Position numbers and translations under genes: made by a program
DNA from: Polyangia bacterium
Lineage (GTDB): Bacteria > Myxococcota_A > Polyangia > Nannocystales > Nannocystaceae
DNA length: 64,000 bases
Direction of reading: 5' to 3'
Assembly (NCBI GenBank): GCA_030429545.1
Contig: JAUIFF010000008.1
Location: 287,297-351,296 of the forward strand
Part shown: one piece after another, positions 52,422 to 60,356 of the stretch
Layout: each line of letters begins with the position of its first letter
Position numbering within the stretch: position 1 is the first letter of the stretch
The notes under the pieces: generated by a model
Seen by the model: the letters and a program-made list of their open reading frames with translations, nothing else
The model's database searches: none
Told to the model about the DNA's origin: nothing

Positions 52422-52915
52422 ACACCGCGGGACGGGCCTCGTCGTGCGCGTTGAGGCAACGGGCGGACAATCCGGGCACGGTCAGATTGCGCGTTGCCAC
52501 AGCGGGCGGACAAGCCGGCGTGGGTCGAACGATAGGCGGACAGGCTGGTGCGCGGCACGACAGCGGGCGGACAAGCCCAATGAGCGCCGCAACATCGGGC
52601 GGACGGGCCGGTGAGCGACAAGGCGGCGGGCGGACAGGCCGAGCATCCAGCAGACCATGCAGATACAATATTTTGCGCGAGAAAACGGCAGGCGGACGGG
52701 CCGATGCGCGATGAGACAGCGGGCGGACGGGCCGATGCGCGATGAGACAGCGGGCGGACGGGCCGATGCGCGATGAGACAGTGGGCGGACGGGTCGATTC
52801 GCGGCACTACGTTTTCCCGGACACCCTTTGCATAATTGCATATGCATATTTAAAGTTGAGGCATTCCGAGGAGTTGTGTTTTTTTTGGGGAGTCGGTGCA
52901 TTTTCCTCTTGAAGA
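52422..52915. other. 494-bp non-coding region of the island
   Basis: It holds the 31-bp array, then an AT-rich stretch with a TGCATATGCA palindrome (52837-52846) and a T8 run near 52880. The promoter for the downstream operon should lie here. No RNA gene seen. Confidence 0.5.
52462..52815 (+). repeat. 31-bp periodic tandem repeat array
   Basis: Ten copies of GGCGGAC[A/G][A/G]GCC-like cores start at 52462, 52505, 52535, 52566, 52598, 52629, 52691, 52722, 52753 and 52784, with a unit-length gap at 52660. Spacing is 30-32 bp except for the first (43). Units at 52691-52783 are nearly identical over all 31 bp (one difference); the earlier ones keep only the ~12-bp core and an ACAGCG end. The phase is about three helical turns. 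Units are contiguous with no unique spacers, and no frame stays open meaningfully. Possibly iterons, a centromere-like site or an operator array. Confidence 0.85.
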
Positions 52916-54487
52916 TTGCTCGCAGCCCCCTACGCTTGTGTCGTGGTCGAAGCTCAAGTCGTTAAGGTTTATTGCCGTGATGGCGAGCTCATTATTGGGG
53001 AGACAATTCGCTCGCCCTGCCAGGTTGATTTGGAGCGACTTTCACAAGTGGGCCTGCGAAGTCCAAAAGGGATTGGAATCGCTTACCAAGGCAAAGTTGT
53101 CCACGTAAATGAACCAATCCCCTTAGCGGTAAGAGTCGTTGACAACTCACGACCTGGCCGAGGACCACGCCCGGAGTCGGCCAAGGTCGGCCCGGAGTCG
53201 GCCAAGGTCGGCCCGGAGTCGGTTTGCCAAGCATCCACCAAGAAGAAAGCTGATCTCGACATGACTGATAACGACACTCTACGGGGGCAAGTCAGCCAGC
53301 TTCAGGCCGAGAACAAGACTCTGAAAGATGCACTCCGAGTGCGCTCTGTGGGGCTTTCGATAGACGGCCGAAATTCCGCCACCTACTCGCCAATGTCCTT
53401 CCGTGGTTCGACAGCGTCGGGTGATCCGTGGGGCCCAGGTCCGATGGCCTACGTTCCGCGTGGGTTCTCGCTCCCAAAGTCGACGTCTGGTGAGGTCAAG
53501 AGTTGGTCGGATCCAACGTCGAGGGACACCGAGAGTCTGAAAATTGGCGGAGTTGACCACTTGCCTCCGAGCGAGAGCGCAGAATGCATCGTGTCGCTGC
53601 CGAGCCGTGACGTGGTTGAGGTAGAGGCTGCGGCCGAGAATGAAAGTGTCTCGGATTCCAAAGAACCCGGGCAAGCGCTGCAGGTAAGTCTCGAAGAAAT
53701 TCAGGAGATGGCCCAAAGAGCACGTGAAGCTCAGCTTGCAGCCCAGCTCGCACAGGAGCAGGCCGAACTGGCGAAGGAGGCCGCGCGACAGGCACTCGAA
53801 ACAGCCCAGCGGCAACAGGCTGAACTGGCGAAGGAGCGACAGGCACTCGAAGCAGCCCAGCGGGAGGCTGACCTGGCGATGGAGCGGCAGGCACTCGAAG
53901 CAGCCCAGCGGGAGCAGGCTGAACTGGCGAAGGAGCGAGAGGCACTCGAAGCAGCCCAGCGGGAGGCTGACCTAGCGATGGAGCGCCAGGCACTCGAAGC
54001 AGCCCAGCGGGAGCAGGCTGAACTGGCGAAGGAACGACAGGCCATCGAAGCGGCACAACAACGTCGTTGGGCACCTTCCGGTTTGACTCGTTCGGTAGGC
54101 GCTCAGCCACCGACTCAAAAGCCTCCCCGCACCTTCGATGGCCGCTTTCGCAAGCCGCCCCCACCGCGCCGTGAGCCGCCCCGAGCCCCCGCCTCGGCAT
54201 CGTCCACCCGTGGCACTCCTCAAACGGTCCACACGGAGGCGTACACGCGCCGGACGGTCGAGAAACTTCTCGACGTGCTGATCGAGAGGACCCACGCGGA
54301 CGATGCCGTCTTGCGCCAACTCCAGGCGAGTGCGCTCCTCCAATTCACACAAAGCCAGAAAACCGCATTCCAAGCCACCACCGCGCAACGCACAGCCCCT
54401 GAGTCAGAGAGTGTCAATTGGCCCCGGGCCGTGATGTCAATCGCAATGGCATTGGAAAAACACCTTGCTGCCGGGAGAACTGTCTAA
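52916..54487 (+). CDS. Island coiled-coil protein with internal tandem repeats
   Basis: About 523 residues. TTG 52916 or GTG 52943 could start it and neither has a clear ribosome site. Residues ~10-75 form a small beta-rich domain (VVKVYCRDGELIIGE). A short direct repeat (AKVGPES) precedes a disordered middle. Residues ~255-385 are a long coiled coil built from alternating 16-17-residue units of the AELAKERQALEAAQRE / ADLAMERQALEAAQRE type. A Pro/Arg-rich basic stretch (KPPPPRREPPRAP) and a helical C-terminus follow. No family recognised. Its TAA overlaps the next ATG (TAATG). Likely a structural or scaffold component. Confidence 0.75.
   Translation: MLAAPYACVVVEAQVVKVYCRDGELIIGETIRSPCQVDLERLSQVGLRSPKGIGIAYQGKVVHVNEPIPLAVRVVDNSRPGRGPRPESAKVGPESAKVGPESVCQASTKKKADLDMTDNDTLRGQVSQLQAENKTLKDALRVRSVGLSIDGRNSATYSPMSFRGSTASGDPWGPGPMAYVPRGFSLPKSTSGEVKSWSDPTSRDTESLKIGGVDHLPPSESAECIVSLPSRDVVEVEAAAENESVSDSKEPGQALQVSLEEIQEMAQRAREAQLAAQLAQEQAELAKEAARQALETAQRQQAELAKERQALEAAQREADLAMERQALEAAQREQAELAKEREALEAAQREADLAMERQALEAAQREQAELAKERQAIEAAQQRRWAPSGLTRSVGAQPPTQKPPRTFDGRFRKPPPPRREPPRAPASASSTRGTPQTVHTEAYTRRTVEKLLDVLIERTHADDAVLRQLQASALLQFTQSQKTAFQATTAQRTAPESESVNWPRAVMSIAMALEKHLAAGRTV
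53818..54062 (+). repeat. In-gene coiled-coil tandem repeat (~99-bp period)
   Basis: Two and a half copies of a 33-residue unit (AELAKERQALEAAQRE plus ADLAMERQALEAAQREQ). DNA identity between copies is very high, indicating recent expansion. Confidence 0.8.
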
Positions 54488-54963
54488 TGGATCCTGTGGA
54501 ACAATTCGCACGCATCGAGAGCTATGCCGCTGAGGCTGAATCTAGACTTAAAGCCCAGCTTGAAGAGGCCCAAGCACAGCTGCAGGCATCCCTCAAGCGG
54601 GCGGATGAAAGCGAAGCTAAGCTCCGAAACGCAACCGAGAAAAACGCCGAGCATGATCAGCGCTTGATGAGGGCGGAGGCAAAAATCGCCGAGATCGAGA
54701 ACGCCACCTGGAAGGAGTTTCTCATACTCCTTGGGATCGGCTCGGTCTTCACCGTTGCCGGAGTCTATCTCCAGCGCCGCTTCCAGTGGGACATTCCCTG
54801 GGTACTAATGGCGGGAGTAGGACTTTCCGTCTATGGCTACAAGCATAAGTCTCTCCCGACTTACGGGAAGTACGTGATGGTGGGCGGTGGTGGTGGTCTG
54901 GCTTTCGGATCCGTGATCTTCACATTCGCAAACGCTTTCCCTGGATGGCACAAATCGCCATAG
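54487..54963 (+). CDS. Island coiled-coil membrane protein
   Basis: 158 residues, ATG overlapping the upstream stop (TAATG). Residues ~5-75 form a coiled coil rich in Ala/Glu/Lys. Three hydrophobic segments follow (FLILLGIGSVFTVAGVYL; IPWVLMAGVGLSVYGY; YVMVGGGGGLAFGSVIFTF). The layout resembles small phage or plasmid membrane proteins but no family was recognised. It starts MDPVEQFARIES, loosely like the tail-anchored protein at 59688 (MDPVNIEHG). Confidence 0.78.
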   Translation: MDPVEQFARIESYAAEAESRLKAQLEEAQAQLQASLKRADESEAKLRNATEKNAEHDQRLMRAEAKIAEIENATWKEFLILLGIGSVFTVAGVYLQRRFQWDIPWVLMAGVGLSVYGYKHKSLPTYGKYVMVGGGGGLAFGSVIFTFANAFPGWHKSP

Positions 54964-55068
54964 CTTTTTAGGTTCGACAATCGAATGTCCGAGCACCGAT
55001 GGCTTTTCGCTATCGGCTGAGCAGCTCATACCTTGAGTCAACAACAAACCAACCACTTGGAGGAAATC

Positions 55069-55632
55069 ATGGCCAACAGCTACCTCGCAACCAAAGCAGA
55101 GATCGTCTCACAGCAGCAGTCCGAACCCTCAGACCAACAACACCTCTCTCCCGAACAATTCCTCGAATACTTCTGCCAGAAGTGTCTCAAGATTCCGACG
55201 GAAGACTTCCGTCGGGCTGTCCAGTGCTTTCCTCAGGTGCAGTCGTGCATGCCAGCGATCGAGCAGGTCCAGGCGCTGTTTCCGAGCCAGACGTCGGAGC
55301 AGGATCTGGACCTTGAGGTGTTCCTAGATGTGCTTTGGGAGGAGGCCACCGACGAGGGCCTGTCGTCCAGTCGACCGGTGGCGTTTCGTCAGCGTTCGTT
55401 TCATCGAGCTCGTCATCAGCTGGATCCTCGGGCTCCACGTACTCGGAGTCATCCTCGGTGGGCTGCGAATCTTCGGGAGGCTCAGGTTCGGGGGACGTGT
55501 CAGCATCGCCTCGTCGATGTGGAGCCAAGCTGGCAACCTGGCCCAAGATGCACGTATCGTCGTGGCGCACTACCAGCGCTTCCGCAAGAACGCAGGCCAG
55601 GTCCTCGACCGGAAGGCACCCGGTTCCCGTGA
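55069..55632 (+). CDS. Island protein, N-terminal half of a frameshifted gene
   Basis: The start is fixed by a perfect GGAGG 5 nt before ATG 55069. The first ~100 residues look coding: SPEQFLEYFCQKCLKIPTED, VQSCMPAIEQVQALFP, LEVFLDVLWEEATDEG. After about 55365 this frame turns Arg/Pro-rich with poor third-position GC, while the +1 frame becomes coding-like (see next entry). The two probably formed one gene of ~260 codons. The real C-terminus of this half therefore lies near 55365. Function unknown. Confidence 0.55.
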   Translation: MANSYLATKAEIVSQQQSEPSDQQHLSPEQFLEYFCQKCLKIPTEDFRRAVQCFPQVQSCMPAIEQVQALFPSQTSEQDLDLEVFLDVLWEEATDEGLSSSRPVAFRQRSFHRARHQLDPRAPRTRSHPRWAANLREAQVRGTCQHRLVDVEPSWQPGPRCTYRRGALPALPQERRPGPRPEGTRFP

Positions 55633-55852
55633 TTCCAAGACAGGACTGATGCGTCGTGGCCTCCGGCCAATCACAAGCGTGCGCGGTGTGCTGTCGGCCA
55701 AGGGACACAATCTGACGCTCAGGGCCTTTGCCGCGTTCTTTGCGGCTCGACGTGCCTACCTCAGTGCACCCGAGAGTCTTAGCCCGGAAGCTCGCAAAGC
55801 ACTGCGGAACAACCCCGACCCCATTCTACGGCAGCATCTACGGGTGGCGTGA
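55328..55852 (+). CDS. Island protein, C-terminal half of the frameshifted gene
   Basis: This frame has high third-position GC only from about 55365. It encodes a hydrophobic segment (FIELVISWILGLHVLGVIL), then SSMWSQAGNLAQDARIVVAHYQRF, a helical domain (LTLRAFAAFFAARRAYLSAP) and ends ..DPILRQHLRVA. The ATG at 55328 has no ribosome site and lies inside the upstream half. It is best read as the displaced remainder of the gene starting at 55069. It is followed 20 bp later by a well-started gene, so the operon continues. Confidence 0.55.
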   Translation: MCFGRRPPTRACRPVDRWRFVSVRFIELVISWILGLHVLGVILGGLRIFGRLRFGGRVSIASSMWSQAGNLAQDARIVVAHYQRFRKNAGQVLDRKAPGSRDSKTGLMRRGLRPITSVRGVLSAKGHNLTLRAFAAFFAARRAYLSAPESLSPEARKALRNNPDPILRQHLRVA

Positions 55853-55871
55853 CACCCGGAGGAGAACAACA

Positions 55872-56132
55872 ATGGTGACAGAAGAACGGTTACAACAGCT
55901 CGAGCAAACAATCACCGACAAGACGAAAAGTATTGCCATAACATCGGCGGTCGTTTCGGGTGGACTCAGCCTCGCAAGCATTGTCTACACATTCATATCC
56001 ACTGGTAAGAAGCCGTGCTCGTGCAAGCTTCCTGCGAATTCAGAAGCGAGCAAGCCACCAGAGGAGAGTCCCAGTCAATCTGCACGCCGGAGGTCTCGAA
56101 GAGTCGCTAAAACGCGCCAGAGACGGTATTAG
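55872..56132 (+). CDS. Small island membrane protein
   Basis: 86 residues from ATG 55872, with GGAGGAG about 6 nt upstream. A short coiled-coil-like N-terminus (TEERLQQLEQTITDKTKS) precedes one membrane helix (IAITSAVVSGGLSLASIVYTF). A CSC motif follows, and the tail is strongly basic and Ser-rich (RRRSRRVAKTRQRRY). No family recognised. Confidence 0.72.
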   Translation: MVTEERLQQLEQTITDKTKSIAITSAVVSGGLSLASIVYTFISTGKKPCSCKLPANSEASKPPEESPSQSARRRSRRVAKTRQRRY

Positions 56133-56151
56133 ACTCCTAGGAGTTAGATCC

Positions 56152-57288
56152 ATGAAATCGCCACCAAACATCTGGGTTTCTTTTCACATTGGACCCAAAG
56201 ACACTGAGTACGCACGGAACGCGGCTCGCACCTACGAAGAGCGTGCTTCCCAGTTCGGGCATCGTCCGCAAGATGAAGACGTTCTCCCAGAACACTTCGC
56301 CATACAGTTGGAAGGCTTAGATTTCTCAAACGCAGCTGAGGTCACTGAAGCCGTTTCAGAGCTTGTGGGACCAGAGGCGTACTGGCTGGTGGTCCGGGAC
56401 TCAGCCCTAGTGAGAAAAAAACTGCAGGCTAGTGGTCGTAACTGGTTCGATACAAGTGCGGGGGTATTTATTCGGCTTCCGAGTCCAAGTCCCCGGGAGA
56501 TCGAGCGTGTGGTCAATGAGCTCAGAGGTCATACAGGACCACCGTTGTACTGGATAGAAGTGCCCATCACTCAAAAGCAGGAAGAAGGCCAGTTGGCAGA
56601 AAGCGACAAGGTGGACATACGACTACGAGCTGCGGGTCACGGGAGTACGCGCATCAATGACAGCGAGTTCGGATACGGAAGACTTGTTGGACTGACAAAG
56701 CATGTTGGTGAAGACCCGGAGGGCGAAGCCAGTCACATGATCCGGGTCGTGAGAGGGGAAGCGAACGCAATACCCTTGCCCGAACCTTTGTCGGCTCTCG
56801 TGCAGGAGTGGACGCGGGATGGTGAACCTGAGCAGGGCTACGACGCGCTCCAGGCAATTTGCCTAGCGTCACCTAATGACGTTGACCTTGTCTCTTTATA
56901 TGCGACAAGCCTGATGTCAGTACGGTACAACCTTTTTCCAGACATGAGTATGCTGGACATATTAATTTGGCTTGTTGACCATTGGAAGCTTGGCGATGAC
57001 GGGTGCGCTGCTGCACTCCGGAGCCGAGCGCGGCGCAAGCAGCCGAAGATTGAGTCTGAAACACCTCAGTGGGCCCTACGTTGGCAGCCTGAGCCAGGCC
57101 GGGATGGAGTCGCGGCCCAGTCGTCGATGCTCGCCGACGGCTCGAAAGTCACCCTCGTGCACAGTGAATCTACAGGTCAGACGGCGCTTTTTCATGGCCA
57201 GGAAGCTGTTGCAACGGGCTCAAACCAGTCGATGCTAGCGCGAGCATCGAAACTAGCTGAACGAGCAAGAAGCGGGGGCCAGCGATGA
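56152..57288 (+). CDS. Island paralog family member A (W-x2-GD-x-G protein)
   Basis: 378 residues from ATG 56152 with TAGGAG 8 nt upstream; unknown function, no signal peptide or membrane helix. Three strand-like openings begin with Trp (NIWVSF at 6, AYWLVV at 76, LYWIEV at 132), suggesting repeated N-terminal half-domains. The helical half follows: VDLVSLYATSLMSV, then LDILIWLVDHWKLGDDGCAAA (signature HWKLGDDG at 277-284). A short third module starts DGSKVTLVHS (329) and contains LFHG (346). The same modules occur in the proteins at 57285, 59017 and 60340. Its end overlaps the next gene (ATGA). Lower GC than the chromosome. Confidence 0.78.
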   Translation: MKSPPNIWVSFHIGPKDTEYARNAARTYEERASQFGHRPQDEDVLPEHFAIQLEGLDFSNAAEVTEAVSELVGPEAYWLVVRDSALVRKKLQASGRNWFDTSAGVFIRLPSPSPREIERVVNELRGHTGPPLYWIEVPITQKQEEGQLAESDKVDIRLRAAGHGSTRINDSEFGYGRLVGLTKHVGEDPEGEASHMIRVVRGEANAIPLPEPLSALVQEWTRDGEPEQGYDALQAICLASPNDVDLVSLYATSLMSVRYNLFPDMSMLDILIWLVDHWKLGDDGCAAALRSRARRKQPKIESETPQWALRWQPEPGRDGVAAQSSMLADGSKVTLVHSESTGQTALFHGQEAVATGSNQSMLARASKLAERARSGGQR

Positions 57289-58724
57289 GTACCAAGTCGA
57301 ACACAGTGTGGATTCGTTTCGGAACCGATGACCACGAGACCTGGGCTCACTTGGGTGAGCGGATCTACGCGGCCGGATTTCCCAAGCCCGATCCGATGAG
57401 TATCTACAATGGGGGGATTATGCTACCGCTTCCCCTTGAGGTGGGCTCTCCCCACGAGGCGTTCGAGCGGTACGAAGAGCTCTTTACGGGATACCGCGTC
57501 GAAACGAGCCCACCTGATCATTTGACAGAGCTTCGCGGACGTGAGGACACGGACTCGTTCGAGGCTTTCGTCTACAACCCTTACCTCGACCCTGAGCGAT
57601 CGGCGACATTGCGACTGTTTGCATTCGCAATGGACAAAATCGCAGAGAAGCACCAACGCATTCGTAAGCTGTCGTTTGCCGAGCGAGCTGAGATGATCGA
57701 GGGGCACTGGCACGTCGGAGATCAAGGGATCCTCGAAGAATTCAGGATCCGAACCAGGAAGGAGCAGCCCTCCTTCGGGTTGGTTGTCGAGAACACCGAG
57801 GCAATCCAGAAACGACTTTGGAACGCAGACCGAGACACCACTGTTGTTCGTGGGAAAGGCCTGTTTGTTCCCTTCGAGGGGCGGCCAACGATCAAAGATG
57901 CGGACAAGATCCGAGCACTCGTGAGTGGGAAGCCCAAGCCAATGAAGAGTGCGTCCAAGGCTGACGCGAGGGAAGCCAAGAGGGGTTCGTCCAAGCCTGC
58001 GGGGGTAGCCAAGAAGGGCGCGTCCACGGCAAAAACGAAGAGTGCGTCCAAGGGAGGTCAAAGCACCTACTGGATCGAGGTCACGGCAACCGACCCAGAG
58101 AACGTTGTCACCCGAATAGAAGCAGGGGGAATAGAAACGAAGAGCTATAGCCTGTATTCCCTAAAGGTACCGATCTCTTCCGACCCGAGTACAGAGGCTG
58201 CTCGAGTGGAGCGCCTTGTTCGCGGAGAAGAACAAGCCGTTGCCCTTCCAAGTGAGCTCAAGGCCCTCGTCAGTGGTGATATTCCCGAAGGGACAGATCA
58301 ATCGTACCCCCTAGGAGCCCGGGCCGCGTACACGCGAATCTTGAGACTGGTTGAGCGGGTCAACTTCGAGACATACCGGCTAGCACAACTGTACGTACTT
58401 CAAATTGCCCGAGTTCAGGAGAGACTTGGGTTCGAAATGAAAGGCCGCGACGCCCTTCAGTGGCTGGTCGACAACTGGCAATACGGGGACAAAGGTTGCA
58501 GCGAGAAGCTGGCGAAGAAGCACTCAAAGCAATCAACGCCCAGTGCGAGGAAGACGACACGCAAACACGAAAAGATATCCCGTGATGCGTACTCCTCAGA
58601 GTCCATCACACTCGACGACGGATCTGAAGCAACGCTCGTGACCAGCTCCGTCACTGGTCTTGGTGCCATCTACCGCGGTGGTGTGATGGTGGACTGTGGG
58701 AAACATCTCCGGAGGAAACGATGA
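57285..58724 (+). CDS. Island paralog family member B (two-copy W-x2-GD-x-G protein)
   Basis: 479 residues; ATG overlaps the previous TGA. Two complete modules are seen. The first runs from NTVWIRF to the signature HWHVGDQG at 141-148 (MIEGHWHVGDQGILEEF). The second begins TYWIEVTATD (261), passes VRGEEQAVALPSELKALV and LYVLQIARVQERL, and reaches NWQYGDKG at 397-404 (LQWLVDNWQYGDKGCSEKL). A Lys/Ala/Ser-rich linker (KSASKADAREAKRG type, ~217-258) joins them. The C-terminus repeats the DGS module (LDDGSEATLVTS; AIYRGG). Paralogous to members A, D and E. Function unknown, no export signal. Confidence 0.78.
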   Translation: MSTKSNTVWIRFGTDDHETWAHLGERIYAAGFPKPDPMSIYNGGIMLPLPLEVGSPHEAFERYEELFTGYRVETSPPDHLTELRGREDTDSFEAFVYNPYLDPERSATLRLFAFAMDKIAEKHQRIRKLSFAERAEMIEGHWHVGDQGILEEFRIRTRKEQPSFGLVVENTEAIQKRLWNADRDTTVVRGKGLFVPFEGRPTIKDADKIRALVSGKPKPMKSASKADAREAKRGSSKPAGVAKKGASTAKTKSASKGGQSTYWIEVTATDPENVVTRIEAGGIETKSYSLYSLKVPISSDPSTEAARVERLVRGEEQAVALPSELKALVSGDIPEGTDQSYPLGARAAYTRILRLVERVNFETYRLAQLYVLQIARVQERLGFEMKGRDALQWLVDNWQYGDKGCSEKLAKKHSKQSTPSARKTTRKHEKISRDAYSSESITLDDGSEATLVTSSVTGLGAIYRGGVMVDCGKHLRRKR

Positions 58725-59020
58725 AGATTGACTACTCGAAAGTACGAGTTGGGAAGGTCCCTGTCTTGTGGATCGAGCTTTCCGACTACCAAAAAACCAG
58801 CGTGGTCGAGCCTAAAGCGAGGAAAGCCGGCGTTCCGACTACCATGTGGCAGAGGCAACTCTGGACGATCTTCCGGACGAATGTGCCTGTGGTTGCGCCC
58901 GAAGGAGACGAGGAAAGCCGGTTCGCGGCCGTCTCCCAATTTGAAAGCCAGCTTACTGGCTTTGTTGATGACTCGTCCGGAGAGGACTGGGTAGCGATAG
59001 CGGAAGGTTTAGGAGCATGA
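58721..59020 (+). CDS. Island small protein C (WIEV-type half-domain)
   Basis: 99 residues, ATGA overlap with member B. It carries VPVLWIELSDYQKTS, matching the Trp-strand that opens modules in members A, B and E, but ends (VDDSSGEDWVAIAEGLGA) without the helical W-x2-GD-x-G half. It looks like a single half-domain encoded separately. The next gene starts within its stop (ATGA). Confidence 0.68.
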   Translation: MKIDYSKVRVGKVPVLWIELSDYQKTSVVEPKARKAGVPTTMWQRQLWTIFRTNVPVVAPEGDEESRFAAVSQFESQLTGFVDDSSGEDWVAIAEGLGA

Positions 59021-59685
59021 TCCACGAAATCGAATACAACTTTGATGCTCCACGCACCTTCGTTGAGGTGCTTGTGGTGGACGCTTTGACTGCGACGGTT
59101 CGACTTAGCGCATCAGGACTGCAGTGGGCATTATCGGATGAGGTGGACGACCTTGAGGGCGACCAGATCCTACTTGTCCAAGTTCCGGTTCCGCGACTCC
59201 CGAACAATGCGGCGCTGTTTGACCGGGCGGTGGGGCTGATAAGCAAGGTTGCTAATGGCTTCACATCAGCAGTGCCTGTACCTCAGTTCCTTGGGCAGCT
59301 AACACCGGTGCCGAGCCGGGGTGAAGTCCCGGACGCCCTTACGATGCCCAACACCGACGCAAGAAGAGCTGAAGAAGCTCTGATGCGACGGCCACTCGGT
59401 CAGAGGGGGCGCGAGCTCCGGGGGCTCGTGCGTGAGTACCTGGGCGCAATCTCGGAGCCGCAGGCGGACCACGAGATCACAGGCGATGGCCAAAAATCGC
59501 TGCGTTTCATCTCCCACTTTTGGGACCTCGGAGACCGGGGGGTAGCGGACAAATTCTGGGAGGTTGCTGACAAGATGTCCGCCAAAACAAAGCCATCCGG
59601 GAAATCCTCTAACGGCAGGAACCCGAAGGTAAGTCAGTCCCTTTTTGCCGGGCTACGCTCGGCAGTTGCCCGGGAACTCCGGTAG
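59017..59685 (+). CDS. Island paralog family member D (W-x2-GD-x-G protein)
   Basis: 222 residues, ATGA overlap with protein C. The N-terminal half is strand-rich (RTFVEVLVVDALTATVRLSASGL). The C-terminal half has ELRGLVREYLGAIS followed by LRFISHFWDLGDRGVADKFWE, with the signature FWDLGDRG at 168-175, then a basic tail. It is a single-module member. Proteins C and D together have the size of one full module set, suggesting a split of a longer ancestor. Confidence 0.74.
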   Translation: MIHEIEYNFDAPRTFVEVLVVDALTATVRLSASGLQWALSDEVDDLEGDQILLVQVPVPRLPNNAALFDRAVGLISKVANGFTSAVPVPQFLGQLTPVPSRGEVPDALTMPNTDARRAEEALMRRPLGQRGRELRGLVREYLGAISEPQADHEITGDGQKSLRFISHFWDLGDRGVADKFWEVADKMSAKTKPSGKSSNGRNPKVSQSLFAGLRSAVARELR

Positions 59686-59687
59686 TC

Positions 59688-60356
59688 ATGGACCCTGTCA
59701 ACATTGAGCATGGAGTCGCGGAGGACAGTCTGCAGATCGCTGCGGGAATCTTCGAGATCATCCACAACGACCGCGAACTTCCCGAGGAAAGCGTCAGGTG
59801 GTTTCTCGACCACGTGTACGAAGAAGCCTCGGACGACGCCCGTGCTCTCTTCGACCTCCAGATGCAGTTTCGCGATCTCGACGATCTTGCAGCTCCATTC
59901 GCGTCGATGGTTGACGGGGAACTTATCCCGATTTTCACGCTTCTTTTTTCACGGCGCGACGACCTTGAGCCCGAGCCTCTCTTCGATGTCTCGACGTGGG
60001 GTGTGCACCTCGACGAACCAAACACGTGGGTGGAGGCGAATAAGGTTGCGATGCAGTTCGGCACGGGTTGGCGTCCTCCCGCTTGGACCCAAGGTGTACC
60101 GGCGGAGCTATCAGAGCCTGAGCCCGAGCCGCAGCCAAAGCCGAAGCCAAAGCCGAAGCCGAAAGAACCTGTGGGCGGGCCAAGCAGGCCGCCCCCGGTA
60201 AGCAAGCCAAGGGTAACCACGCCAAAGCCCCCTCCACCAGAGCGAGAGTCACTCCGTGACAACAGTCGAAATTGGGTCCTTGCAGGGGGGGTGCTCGGGC
60301 TCTCAGTACTTGGGTTTGTGACTTGGAGAATGATGCAAGATGACCAAGCCAACTGA
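59688..60356 (+). CDS. Island tail-anchored membrane protein with Pro/Lys repeat
   Basis: 222 residues. An acidic helical domain (residues ~1-135: LPEESVRWFLDHVYEEASDD; FDLQMQFRDLDDL) is followed by an EPEPQPKPKPKPKPK stretch, a Pro-rich basic linker and one C-terminal membrane helix (WVLAGGVLGLSVLGFVTW) with a few residues after it. The PKPK linker resembles TonB-like spacers, but no TonB C-terminal domain is present. It overlaps the next gene by 17 bp. Function unknown. Confidence 0.75.
   Translation: MDPVNIEHGVAEDSLQIAAGIFEIIHNDRELPEESVRWFLDHVYEEASDDARALFDLQMQFRDLDDLAAPFASMVDGELIPIFTLLFSRRDDLEPEPLFDVSTWGVHLDEPNTWVEANKVAMQFGTGWRPPAWTQGVPAELSEPEPEPQPKPKPKPKPKEPVGGPSRPPPVSKPRVTTPKPPPPERESLRDNSRNWVLAGGVLGLSVLGFVTWRMMQDDQAN

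Noticed and set aside
52462..52815. CRISPR array
   Set aside because: Repeats are contiguous 31-bp units with no unique spacers of constant length, and no cas gene is near.
52334..52901. Several minus-strand frames with RPVRPLSHR repeats
   Set aside because: They are translations of the 31-bp array; since 31 is not a multiple of 3 the frames rotate, which argues against a coding repeat.
55187..55708. Minus-strand 173-codon acidic frame
   Set aside because: It opposes the operon direction and is explained as the complement of the hydrophobic stretch in the plus-strand gene; no ribosome site.
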